In this document: one piece after another, positions 12,120 to 21,387 of the stretch | How positions within the stretch are numbered: the stretch's first letter is position 1 | Layout: the number at the start of each line of letters is the position of its first letter | DNA from: Adiantum capillus-veneris | Lineage: Eukaryota; Streptophyta; Polypodiopsida; Polypodiales; Pteridaceae | Length of the DNA stretch: 64,000 bases | Assembly (NCBI GenBank): GCA_014529385.2 | Contig: CM043944.1 | Coordinates: 57,049,268-57,113,267, forward strand | Direction of reading: 5' to 3' | Program-made: the position numbers and the translations under genes | Notes under the pieces: model-generated | Told to the model about the DNA's origin: nothing | Seen by the model: only the letters and a program-made list of their open reading frames with translations | Database searches by the model: none

Positions 12120-13162
12120 GAGTAGAGACAGGGGAAGAATCTTGACGTGAGACAAGGGTCTCACGACATATGACCGCATGGACAAGGGACCTACAAGAAG
12201 ACCCTGCCATGTGGACGGTATGCACAATCAAGGGGGCTTGTATGGTAGGCTAGAGAAGCATAGGTTGGAAAGAGATTAGCATGTCATTACCCGTTTCCTC
12301 ATAGGGTAAGGCGTACGATTAAAAGAAAAGACATTGATGTGACGAACTCATTAAAACACATGCAAAAGTGCAGGGGATAAGAAGCCCATTCTCCAAGTGC
12401 ACCCTTTCAAGATGCAATCAGAGCCCCGTCCCATTGGATATATGTAGGGGATCCAGCATGTGAACCGATGAAGGCTGGTAGAAAACAACAATAGTGAGAG
12501 CTCCATTCAGCTCTTCAAAAGTCACACATACATGCAAACTACCCATAATCATGCATTTTTTACAACTTACGCAAGTAAATGTGCACAAGCATTTACTCAA
12601 TGCAAAAATCTTTAGGGACTGCAATGCATATTGCAACCCCCACAAGCTCTACAAGCACTCAAAATGAATGCGAGGTTTCCAATACTCTAACTCCTCCAGC
12701 CCTTGTAGCCCCTAGGTGTGACAAAGCTCTTAGCAAAGGGAGAGAGGCATCATAATTACCCCCCTCCATGTGGGCGTCCATTGTAAGAAGATCATAAATA
12801 CGTGAAAGATATATATTTGTTCCAACTTCTTTGACAAAAGTGTGAATACCTAGAATCAAAGCATTTGAATTTGAACGCCCACTGCTTTCTATCTAGGGAC
12901 ACCTTCCAATGCTAGTTAAGGGAGATGTCCCAGATCCAAGGGGGGCACTAAAGATCTGGCCCACTTGTTCCTGAACTACCCCTTTAATAAACCCTTCTCG
13001 GGTCAAGTGTCCAGAATTCTCCAAAAGTCCTTATCTTGGAAGCAGGTGTTTCTGGGGAGACAGTGTAGGCCTCCCCTCTTTAATTCGGAATCACATATGT
13101 GCAGAGTTTGTCTGGCCGTCTAGAGGCAGAGGAATTTTTATTGTTTTGAAGATACCTCACAG
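12120..13162. other. Unannotated intergenic sequence
   Basis: No gene supported. A small hairpin (GTGAGAC/GTCTCAC) sits at about 12147-12164. ORFs at 12418-12645 and 12659-12859 have no recognisable composition or context. Confidence 0.5.
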
Positions 13163-13462
13163 GTGCCTAACCCAAAATTCTTCTTTGACGAAATATCCCT
13201 ACAGATGAAACTGCACATTTCCCAGTGCCGACTCTATAGAAAGAAGACCAAGATGCTGGACCTGGCTGGCAAACTCTTTCAAGCCGCTGTGATTGAAGGT
13301 GAGGACTGCTATGTAGAGATCAGCTCAAAGAAGAACTCAATGAAGATGTTGAAATCTTGGAAGATCTTTGGAATCAATCCCGGGCCCTGTTGGTTCAAAT
13401 CAGAACAGAACTGGATGCTCTGCGATGAAAGCCTGAAGTCTCCAGGATCTCATGAGTTCTAG
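13163..13462 (+). CDS. Hypothetical ORF, possible exon remnant
   Basis: A 99-residue ORF of ordinary, non-repetitive composition (KMLDLAGKLFQAAVIEGEDC). I do not recognise it. The upstream sequence can be read as open toward 13090, so it may be the last exon of a lost gene. No promoter or polyA signal was identified. Confidence 0.25.
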   Translation: MPNPKFFFDEISLQMKLHISQCRLYRKKTKMLDLAGKLFQAAVIEGEDCYVEISSKKNSMKMLKSWKIFGINPGPCWFKSEQNWMLCDESLKSPGSHEF

Positions 13463-13753
13463 TGTTTTTCTAAGCCCTGAACGCCTTTTGATGTAATCCC
13501 AAGCTCACTCCTTGAGCTAACAGATGTAGCTATTTGGTTTATATTCTAATATATTCACGCCTTACATTGTAAAACAAAAAAGCAATAATGACACACATTC
13601 ATGTGAAAGCTTCAAAGCTTGCATTGCAACTTTTCCACATGGAAAAAAATCGAGAGGGAATCTTGGATTGTTGGCCGAGAGGAGCGGACCTCAAAGGGTC
13701 CCTCTTGTGAGCAAAGTACGAACACAAGCATTATATGAGGAGCTCGAATGCCA

Positions 13754-14012
13754 TTATGCCAGCAATGACACTATGTGACACATAGTATTAGAGAGGGGGC
13801 CGGGGGGGGGGGGGGGGGGGGTAAGGGGATCGACCGCCCGGAAGTCCAAGGCGGGATCCCGAGGTGGATTAAACCTGGACAGCTCAAAAATCGAGGCGGG
13901 ATTCAACCCGGACAACATTAAAAATCGAGCCACGACCACCTGATTTTGAACCCAAGACCTCACAGTCCCAATTTTGTGACACATGGGCTAGCCATCTCAC
14001 CCACGCACGCAT
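13754..14012 (-). repeat. tRNA-derived SINE-like element
   Basis: On the minus strand, 14012-13930 reads like a degenerate tRNA head: an A-box-like GTGAGATGGCTAGCCC, then a B-box-like GGGTTCAAAATC at 13953-13942. A non-coding body follows, with repeated 'gcgggat' segments and a C/G homopolymer at 13801-13821. Pol III SINE origin is inferred from the boxes only; no target duplication is resolved. Confidence 0.45.
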
Positions 14013-14207
14013 TTCGTACCGTTGTCCTTTTTTTAACCCTTATATTGTAAGCCAACAGGATCTGTCCAAGTTTAAGGGGCTAATTTGTGGCGAGGTTTAG
14101 TTTTTGAGTTGACACTAACGACTGCGATCTCCCCGACCTCATGTGTGGACTTTTCGACCCTCAATCCCCTTATCTCCCCCCCTCTTTAATGTTATGTGCT
14201 ACTTATT

Positions 14208-14363
14208 CATGAGGTTATGCCAGTGCATACATGGAGAAAACAATCACATCATTATGAAGTGGCGACACGAGAGTACACCATTAATCATGAGGTTATGCCA
14301 GTGCATACATAGAGAAAACAATCACATCATTATGCAGTGGCGACACGAGAGTACACCATTAAT
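14208..14363. repeat. Tandem duplication, 78-bp unit, two copies
   Basis: Units starting at 14208 and 14286 (catgaggttatgcc...) are nearly identical, with two base differences. Their junction lies just left of the cyclase 3'-end duplicate. Confidence 0.9.
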
Positions 14364-15057
14364 CATGTTTCTTGTAATTGTTGTAATATATTTCATCTTT
14401 TCTTTTTCAAAACAAGGACAACCTAGATATTTAACGCACCGAAAAACTATTTCAAACACAATGTTGAAGTAAAACAATAAGAAAAACCGTGATTAGTGTG
14501 CATGAGGTTACTCTTTTGAACTCAACATAAACATAGAGGGTAGAGGCGGACAAGGTGGGGGGGGGGGGGGGGGGGGGGGGGACAACAGGTGTTGCATAAA
14601 TGTAGGAATGAACAAGGACATCACTTACTTGTCAACGGCGGCACTGTGAGAGAGAGAGAGAGAGAGTGTTGCTTACACACACTCAGAGAAAGAGAGAAAG
14701 AGTCTCTTTGTGCTGTTGCTATCAACAAATTAGCTTTTTTTTACCAAAGTGCTATTTTTATTAGCTCTAAAGGAACGCTAAAAAGAAGCACCTTTTTTTT
14801 TAAAGTACTGACAAGTCAACTTTTTTATTCCACCAACACCGTGCATCAGGTCAAGCACCTGAGACCATCCTTTGCCTTGAGATACCACCAAGGGCATTTA
14901 GTGGGGGTTAAACCCACCACCTTGGTGATGCAAGTCCAATCAACCAGCATCTTAAATAGCTTTCAAAAGGCATAAAACTTGTGTACATCATTTCATAGGC
15001 ACCACGTCTATATGACTACTTGCAAGCAAGCAAGCACTGCCAACAAAAGATTCTATT

Positions 15058-15060
<3 letters not shown>

Positions 15061-15089
<29 letters not shown>

Positions 15090-15115
15090 AGGGGGGGGGG
15101 GGGGGGGGGGGGGGG
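15061..15115. repeat. (GA)n followed by long poly-G tract
   Basis: About 20 bp of GA then a nearly pure G run to 15115, next to the cyclase pseudogene 3' end. Similar G runs occur at 13801-13821, 14558-14581 and 17694-17707. They are G-quadruplex capable, and their exact lengths are prone to sequencing error. Confidence 0.85.
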
Positions 15116-15162
15116 CTTAATGAAATATGGTAGCGGTGCTTCAACGGTGCATGGACTGCTAG

Positions 15163-15383
15163 TTAAATGGGCACCTTGAATTTGCGGGCGTGGAGGCGAT
15201 CGTGGTAGCGTGAGAGGACGGATAGGGGAAAGTGGTTGCCGTAGTAATGGTAGCGAAGCATGAACAGGCATGGGAATCCTACTCCAGTGTAGGGGCGGTC
15301 CTGCCAAGAGCCGTCCTTGCGTTGGTGGAAGAGCAAATACTCCACGCCTTGCTCGATAGCCTCTTGCTCAAAATTACCCAGGG
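15163..15383 (-). pseudogene. Truncated squalene-hopene cyclase pseudogene (last about 70 codons)
   Basis: Reading leftwards, it matches the C-terminus of the intact cyclase: EYLL.HQRKDGSWQDRP, then TGVGFPC.FMLRYHYYGNHFPLS and HARKFKV. Substitutions include SHQ to FHQ and RYRD to RYHD. It breaks off at about 15383, equivalent to codon 640 of the intact gene, where the sequence turns into short repeats of 'acccaggg'. It has no promoter or catalytic domain and cannot be functional. It is direct evidence of local duplication of the cyclase locus. Confidence 0.95.
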
Positions 15384-15458
15384 GGTGTGATTACCCAGGG
15401 CGTCACACCCCCCGAGAAAGAACACCATTAATCATGTTCCTTGTAATTGTTGTAATAT

Positions 15459-15638
15459 TGTGGTGTGTAGTCGTGAAGGTAGGATCTAACAGTTGGGTTC
15501 TTGGTGTAGATCATCTTGGCATGTAGCCCCTTACATGATTATATAAGGAGGTGCTTGCTCAAAGGCGAGACAGGCTCATTCTGGTTCAGACTCGTGTACA
15601 CACTCTCTCTCTCACTCACGCGTGACGAGCACATCACA
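15459..15638 (+). repeat. 5' LTR of the miniature element
   Basis: 180 bp, TGTGGTGTGTAG start and ATCACA end. It aligns end to end with 16830-17011 with scattered substitutions. A tatataagg-like motif at about 15540 could be its TATA box. Confidence 0.85.
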
Positions 15639-16829
15639 TTGGTAGAGGCGGCGGGCATGCCCTAGGCAGTTAGCTGGGACGTTTCTTGCTTTTCTTGCTA
15701 ATTCCCTGAGCCCGCTTATGGCATTCTTGCTTGATACCGGTTAGAGAGAGACTGAGAAGATCAGAAGGCAAAGGCCATTGTGCTTCCACAGTTTTTCTCC
15801 TAGCGAGACGAGCAAGAGGTGCATTGCACGGGCGGCCGAAGGTGTCACTTACACCCTGTGCAGCAGCTGATGCACCGACATGGCCCCAGCTACTGCGTTC
15901 TGTGCAGCCTACACTTGAACGAGCCCTCATGCGCACGTCAGCTAAGCAAGCAAAGATACTTGCACAACAACAGCGTTATCGCCGATGATAGGCGGGTATC
16001 AATATTACGTCCAATCGCCAATTACGCGGGAGCTGCTAATCAGGCCAGCAGGTGGAGCCCATTCTCGAGTGCACCGTCGTCACCGCTCATCAACTTGCTC
16101 TACCAATAGGACCACCCGTACCATCCTCAGTTGCTGCCCATTTGAAAGTTAATAACACCATTTTTGTTTATAACTCTGTGTGGTCAGAAAAAGCAAATGG
16201 CAAGGATGGCTTAGAGAAGACATTTGCTAAGGTGGTAGTCCAAGAACCTACAGTGACCAATTGGTTATCGCACCTCGATTTTTGTCAGTGTTTCCTACAA
16301 CAATCTACTCTCAAAGTTATCTATGCAATTGTTATTATTGTCGGTCTATTCGAAGAGATGGGAGTTGCTGCACATCGGTTGTTGCAGAGGTGCCCGATCT
16401 TCTTGTGGTCATGAAGCATGAAGCTCACCCTTTCATTCTGTGTTTAGAGATAGTCTTTTCATCTTTAGTTCATGTCGCAATTTAGTTTCTGTTGAATAAC
16501 CGTTATCATCACACCAAGCTCCTTCGGGAAGGGATGTATGCCGCAAAAAAATTATCTCTTCGTTATGAGTCAGCCCTTAGTCCTTCCTCGTCTTGTCCAT
16601 TTCATTGGGATAGCGACCTAATGTTTGCATGAGCGAGGTGTATGAGTTCCATGCCTTGATGATGTCGGCATGATGACGAATCTAGCCCCCAAGCTCAGTC
16701 CCTAGCCCTTAAGCCGTTGTATGATCACTCCCTACGATGAGGCGTTGGAGTTGATCCCTTCCTGTCGAGTCCATTCTCAGCCCAAATTGTAAAAAAGATG
16801 TCCATCTTTTTTCTCCCTAAGGAGTGAGG
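15639..16829 (+). other. Internal region of the miniature element, no gag/pol
   Basis: Short ORFs (15819-16109, 16052-16414) have no retroviral motif. The stretch 16500-16829 is conserved, in reverse, at 23113-23470 in the second family member, so it belongs to the element rather than to host flank. 15760-16490 may be captured host sequence, but I do not recognise it. Confidence 0.6.
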
Positions 16830-17011
16830 TGTGGTGTGTAGTCGTGAAGGTAGGATCCGACAGTTGGGTTCTTGGTGTAGATCATCTTGGCATGTAGCCC
16901 CTTACATGATTATATAAGGAGGTGCTTGCTCAAAGGCGAGACAGGCTCATTCTAATTCAGACTCGTGTACTCTCTCTCTCTCTCTCACTCATGCGTGACA
17001 AGCACGTCACA
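16830..17011 (+). repeat. 3' LTR of the miniature element
   Basis: 182 bp, preceded by a purine-rich run and followed by the ATAT target repeat. Differs from the 5' LTR by a handful of substitutions and an altered CT run near the end. Confidence 0.85.
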
Positions 17012-17270
17012 ATATTATACTTCATTGTTTTCTGTTCAAAACAAGTACACCCTAGAGTTTTAACTCACCAAAAAAAACTTATTTGAAACACGACGTTGAA
17101 GTAAAACAATAAGCAAAATCATGATCAATATGCATGAAGTTATTCTTTTGAACCGAGCGTAAATGTAGAGGGTAGAGGGGAATTTTGGGGGGGGCCGCGG
17201 GGGGAGGGGGGTTGTTGCATAAATGTAACAATGAACAAGGTCGTTACTAACTTGCCAACGACGGCATTGC

Positions 17271-17317
<47 letters not shown>

Positions 17318-17754
17318 GCTTACACACACTCAGAGAAAGAGACAGAACGAGTCTCTTTGCGATGCTGCTATCAACAAATTAGCTTTTTTAACCAAAGTGC
17401 TCATTTTATTAACTCCAAAAGAACGCTAAAAGCAACATCATTTTTTTATAAGTGCTGCCAAGTCAGCTTTTTATTCCAACAACACTGTGCATCAGACCAG
17501 GCACCCGAGACCATCCTTTGCCTTGAAATACCACCAAGGGCGCTTAGTTGGCGTTAAACCCACCACCTTGGTGATGCAAGTGCAACCATGCATCTTCTTA
17601 AAATAGCTTCCAAGGGCATAAAAATTGTGTACAACATTTCATAGGCACCAGGTCTATAATAGTATAAGCAAGCTGCGGTTTTTGGTGGTTTTGGGGGGGG
17701 GGGGGGGCTTAATGATATATGGGGGCGGTGTTTCAGTGGTGCAGGGGCTGCTAA
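17012..17754. other. Cyclase 3' flank (segmental duplicate B), includes (GA)n and poly-G
   Basis: Direct counterpart of 14390-15162. Contains a (GA)n run at 17273-17314 and a G run at 17694-17707 just beyond the cyclase stop codon. No gene of its own; the cyclase 3' UTR presumably extends into it. Confidence 0.8.
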
Positions 17755-19875
17755 TTAAATGGACACCTTGAATTTGCGGGCGTGGAGGTGGTCGCGGTAG
17801 CGTGAGAGGGCGGATAGGGGGAAGTGGTTGCCGTAGTAATGATAGCGGAGCATGAACTGGCATGGGAATCCTACTCCGGTGAAGGGGCGGTCCTGCCAGG
17901 AGCCGTCCTTGCGCTGGTGGGAGAGTAAATACTCCACGCCCTGCTCAATAGCCTCTTGCTCGTATTTATCCAGGGCGTTGCCCGCCGCCAGCAACCCCTG
18001 CAGCGCCCACGCCGTCTGCGCCGCCGTGCTTCCCTCATTCTTATACTTCAGCGCCTTGTCATTGTAGCTGAAGCATGTCTCGCCCCATCCCCCATCCGCC
18101 TCTGGCCTAAACTCTATCGTCCAATCTACCTCCCCCCACCCTCCTGATCCCGCGTCCGGCCTCGCCATACTACTCCACTTTACTTCCTTCCCCTTCTTGT
18201 TCTGCATCTTCACCAGCCACTTTGCCCCCCTTCTTATCTCCTCTCCGTGCGTCGTCGGCGCCGTCAATGCCATCGCCATCAGCGCCCCACACGTCCCGTA
18301 TATGTAGTTCACCCCCCACCTCCCCCACCAACACCCATCCTCCTCCTGCTCATTCCGTAGATACGCCAATCCTCTCGCCAGCACCTCAGGCGGCATCCGC
18401 TGTGCCAGCGCCTGACCTTGCTTGCTTTCCATCAGCCTCCCCACCAATTCCATCACCCTTGCAGTCACATCTGCAGTAGGTGGATCAGTCATGGCTTTCA
18501 AATCCGCAAAGGGCATAGAGTTCAGCCAGCTCTTATCATTGTCTATGTCATAGGCTCCCCACCCACCGTTGCTGCTTTGCATGGTGTTCATCCAGTCCAC
18601 AGCACATGCAATAGCCCCATTTTTGACATCTTCCTTCTGTAGCTTGATGGTGTGCAAGGCCATTGCGACAACAGCAGTATCGTCAACATCTGGATACCAT
18701 CTGTTGAAGAATTGGAATGCCCAGCCGCCCGGGGGCACATAGCCTGCTTTGCTTTTGTAGGACCAGTCTCCGTGCTTGGTGATCTGCTTTTCTAGGAGCC
18801 ACTCTCCAGCCTTTTGCAAGGCTGGGTGATCTGGCGGCAACCCCGACTCGACCAGAGCTCTTACCACAAGAGCTGTATCCCAGACAGGCGATACTGCAGA
18901 TTGAACCACACAGTGGTCTTTCCTTTCTATTGTGAACATCTCCAAAGCAGAGAGAGCTCTGTGGAGTACGGGGTGTGTCACATCATAGCCCCATATCTTC
19001 ATGCAAAGCATCGCATAAAACATGGGAGGAAAGTAACCAAGAAACTCTCCAGAATCCTCTTGCCTCTTTAGCACCCACCTCTCTGCTTCCTGCAAACCCC
19101 ATCGCCGGAACGGTACGAGCCCCATCTTCTCCATCGCCTTGAAAGTATAGTCTATCCCTACAAAAAGCTTGTCAGTCCAGCTTCCCCCAAAAGTAAAGCC
19201 GAAGCGAACATTCTTCCTTCCCTCAGCATAAAGCTCATCAAAGGATTTCTCTGGCTTCAGCTTAAACACGGGCTTTTTGTCGCAAATGATCGTCAAAGGC
19301 ACTACGCACCCGCGCGCCCAGCACGCCATGTCGTACAAGGTGAATGGAAACCAGCCAGGTAAGAGCACAACCCATGGAGGCAGAGAAGGAATGCCTTTCC
19401 AATCATAGATGCCTATTAGAGCTAGCAAAATCTTGGTGAAGATGCGAGCTTTAGAGATACCTCCTCGACTGATGATGTACTTGTAAGCTTTTTGAAGAAC
19501 GGGATCTGTTTTTGGGACATGGAGGAGAGACAATGCTATGTAGGCTTCTATAGAGGCACTGAGATGGCCTCCATCTCCATAGTAAAGCTCCCACCCACCA
19601 TGATCACACTGCTGCAGCTTAAGGTAGTTGCCCATTTTCTGCACGGGCTTTCGGTCGTCGATGCCAAACATCTTGTAGAGGATGATGGTTTGTGAGGTGA
19701 TGGTAGTATTGGCTTCAAGCTCTCCCCACCAGTATCCTTCAGGGAACTGCAAGGAAAGCAAGAACTCCTGGCTCCGCCGGATGCCTTCGTCGAGCGAGAT
19801 GGGTTCGGTGTTCCGCATATCACCTGCGTACTCCTCCTTGAAGTACTCTTGACTGTAGGGCTCCATCCTCGCCAT
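17755..19875 (-). CDS. SHC: Squalene-hopene cyclase (class II triterpene cyclase)
   Basis: Cyclises squalene directly into hopane-type or related triterpenes, at membranes. The exact product cannot be read from sequence; fern homologues make hydroxyhopane, hopene, fernene or tetrahymanol. The 706 residues form one exon. The proton-donating motif DVDDTA is at 396-401 (Asp398 is the expected donor), against DCTAE in oxidosqualene cyclases. Other family landmarks: EGYWWGE (46-52), VSPVWDTAL (328-336), GGWGAYDIDN (437-446), WWGRWGVNYIYGT (516-528), DGGWGET (594-600), STAAQTAWAL (616-625), DGSWQ (657-661) and GVGFPCQFMLRYH (667-679). The start at 19875 is the first ATG after a probable 5'-UTR intron. 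No plastid signal is evident. Bacterial enzymes are about 630-660 residues; much of the excess is an extra segment at about 561-593. The C-terminal third is much more GC-rich than the rest. All key residues are present, so it is likely functional. Confidence 0.95.
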   Translation of the reverse strand: MARMEPYSQEYFKEEYAGDMRNTEPISLDEGIRRSQEFLLSLQFPEGYWWGELEANTTITSQTIILYKMFGIDDRKPVQKMGNYLKLQQCDHGGWELYYGDGGHLSASIEAYIALSLLHVPKTDPVLQKAYKYIISRGGISKARIFTKILLALIGIYDWKGIPSLPPWVVLLPGWFPFTLYDMACWARGCVVPLTIICDKKPVFKLKPEKSFDELYAEGRKNVRFGFTFGGSWTDKLFVGIDYTFKAMEKMGLVPFRRWGLQEAERWVLKRQEDSGEFLGYFPPMFYAMLCMKIWGYDVTHPVLHRALSALEMFTIERKDHCVVQSAVSPVWDTALVVRALVESGLPPDHPALQKAGEWLLEKQITKHGDWSYKSKAGYVPPGGWAFQFFNRWYPDVDDTAVVAMALHTIKLQKEDVKNGAIACAVDWMNTMQSSNGGWGAYDIDNDKSWLNSMPFADLKAMTDPPTADVTARVMELVGRLMESKQGQALAQRMPPEVLARGLAYLRNEQEEDGCWWGRWGVNYIYGTCGALMAMALTAPTTHGEEIRRGAKWLVKMQNKKGKEVKWSSMARPDAGSGGWGEVDWTIEFRPEADGGWGETCFSYNDKALKYKNEGSTAAQTAWALQGLLAAGNALDKYEQEAIEQGVEYLLSHQRKDGSWQDRPFTGVGFPCQFMLRYHYYGNHFPLSALSRYRDHLHARKFKVSI

Positions 19876-19897
19876 ACCTAATTAAGATTCAGCTAGC

Positions 19898-20104
19898 CTG
19901 CAAAGCATATAGATGATAAAAATCCTGATCACTGATGCCACGGAAAAATTACATATGCATGTATGACGTATGCATCCTGGTCGGCACATCAAGTGCATGA
20001 ATTAAGTATGCATGTAAGACTAGTGAGTGACACTATTGTTGCCTGTGGTCCAAAGAAGGACCTGAATGCTATATTCTTAATAATTGGTGAAGAAATAATC
20101 TTAC
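19898..20104 (-). other. Probable intron in the cyclase 5' UTR
   Basis: Reading leftwards: donor CTG/GTAAGA at 20104, and acceptor TTTGCAG ending at 19898, 22 bp before the ATG. The size of 207 bp is typical for plants. It sits between a TATA box and the start codon of an otherwise intronless coding sequence. Inferred from splice consensus only. Confidence 0.55.
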
Positions 20105-20147
20105 CAGACTTTTGCTGCTCCGAATGAGAACATATGCCTGCATGGGA

Positions 20148-20155
20148 TTTATATA
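20148..20155 (-). promoter_or_regulatory. TATA box of the cyclase gene
   Basis: TATATAAA on the minus strand, about 45 bp upstream of the proposed splice donor. This puts transcription start near 20115-20120 and gives a very short first exon. No competing TATA element lies closer to the ATG. Confidence 0.6.
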
Positions 20156-20275
20156 TACGGAAGCATTTCTAAAGAGGGCTCCCCCATAGGCCCACGAAAA
20201 GGCCTACATATTATTTGGGTGCTCCCACGCCCTCTTAGATTTGAAGGCATATGGGCATCCATATGCCATCATAAA

Positions 20276-20352
20276 TATTTTATATGTGAGTGCCAATGCC
20301 CATCATGTCCTTAAACATTTTATATGTGGGTGCCCAATGCCCATCATGTCCT
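20276..20352. repeat. Promoter-proximal direct repeat, two units of about 36 bp
   Basis: Two near-identical units (attttatatgtg.gtgcc.aatgcccatcatgtcc) lie 120-200 bp upstream of the TATA box. Whether they contain regulatory sites cannot be told from sequence. Confidence 0.75.
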
Positions 20353-21147
20353 CTTAAGTTTGAATAAGTGTATAGGCTTAAGAAAGCATTTAGAGGGCTT
20401 CAGTAAATCCTCTATGGTAAAAGGAGCCAACAAAAGCTAGGCTCTCAAAAAATAGATCACCGTTTGAATAAACTTACCATAACTTTTATTTGAATATCGG
20501 ATGAGTGAGACACTTCTTTTCTCCAAACTCACAAATTGGGAGTGATAATTATATAAAAAAAAAAACCAAAAAAAAGTGAATTCACTATGGCTTAAATAAA
20601 GCTATTGAGAAAAAAAATTTAATTTATAATTTTTTTGTGAGAGAAAAGTGAAATTCACTATGTCCTACATACCTAAGGCTATCGAGAAAAATTTCTTAAT
20701 CATAATTTCTTTGTGATAGTAATATTTTAAAACATGTGGTATCACGATAAAAATATTTTGTTTTTTGAATGAAAAAAAGGTGTAACACTAAACTATTTAG
20801 ATTACAATATATTTCACAAAACATAAAAAATAATCTATATTATCATAAAAAGGGGAGGGATTCTCGTCTCCCCTTCTGGACTAAAGGGCATGAGGCATTA
20901 AATGAAGCCTCAGAGGTGGGATCTACGGTTGAGAAGCTCGGGCACAAAAGCAGAGGCGCGTAGGGTCGTAAGATGCACCAGAAGTAAACTAAGACGTTGA
21001 AAAGTAAACTTGGATATGAGCTCACCTATCCACGTTGATTTATCATGTGTTTGTTACCCACCATGGTCAACATATGCGCATGGAGGGTTGGATAAGCTAC
21101 GCGCCTTGCCTAACGCCCACTTAGGTTCGAATCGTGCTAGCAACACC
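20353..21147. other. AT-rich upstream region with a diverged tandem duplication
   Basis: 20560-20630 and 20644-20720 are diverged copies (aagtgaa.ttcactatg...tttgtga). No gene is supported. A segment near 20880-20945 resembles the reverse complement of part of the 120-bp repeat at 21148. Confidence 0.6.
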
Positions 21148-21387
21148 CCACGCCTCATTTTTTTGAGCCTTCAAATCTCTTTGAGATTCGTGCGCGCACC
21201 TTCAACCGTAGATCCCCTCTCTTTGCTCCCGTGCCCTTTAGTGCTGAGGCCATCCCCCCCTTGACCCCCACGCCTCATTTTTTTGAGCCTTCAAATCTCT
21301 TTGAGATTCGTGCGCGCACCTTCAACCGTAGATCCCCTCTCTTTGCTCCCGTGCCCTTTAGTGCTGAGGCCATCCCCCCCTTGACAC
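21148..21387. repeat. Tandem duplication, 120-bp unit, two copies
   Basis: Copies start at 21148 and 21268 (ccacgcctcatttttttg...) and are virtually identical, so the duplication is recent. Non-coding. Confidence 0.92.

Larger units (their letters stand above)
14353..15383. repeat. Segmental duplicate A: cyclase 3' end plus downstream flank
   Basis: This 1-kb block is a diverged direct copy of 15421-15458 plus 17012-17985. Shared landmarks are caccattaatcatg, a GA tract, the 'accatcctttgcc' segment, a poly-G tract and the end of the cyclase gene. Copy A ends abruptly inside the cyclase coding sequence at about 15383. A tandem duplication later trimmed at one end explains the arrangement. Confidence 0.85.
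15459..17011 (+). mobile_element. Miniature non-autonomous LTR retrotransposon (TRIM-like), 1553 bp
   Basis: Two direct LTRs (15459-15638 and 16830-17011), each TGTGGTGTG...CACA, enclose about 1.19 kb without gag or pol. A 4-bp repeat ATAT flanks it (15455-15458 and 17012-17015). A weak primer-site candidate (TGGTAGAGGCGGCGG) follows the 5' LTR at 15640, and a purine run (aaggagtgagg) precedes the 3' LTR. It interrupts duplicate B of the cyclase flank; the same point in duplicate A (about 14389) is uninterrupted, so it inserted after the duplication. A related copy lies in reverse at 22976-23595. Confidence 0.85.

Noticed and set aside
13930-14012. Functional tRNA gene
   Set aside because: A- and B-box-like segments exist but no cloverleaf or anticodon stem could be drawn; better read as a SINE head.
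14208-14363. Possible CRISPR-like direct repeats
   Set aside because: Only two abutting copies of 78 bp with no spacers; a plain tandem duplication in a plant genome.
15639-16829. Gag or pol in the miniature LTR element
   Set aside because: No zinc knuckle, protease, RT or integrase motif in any frame.
17755-19875. Oxidosqualene cyclase (cycloartenol or amyrin synthase)
   Set aside because: The catalytic motif is DVDDTA, not DCTAE, and the coding sequence has no introns.
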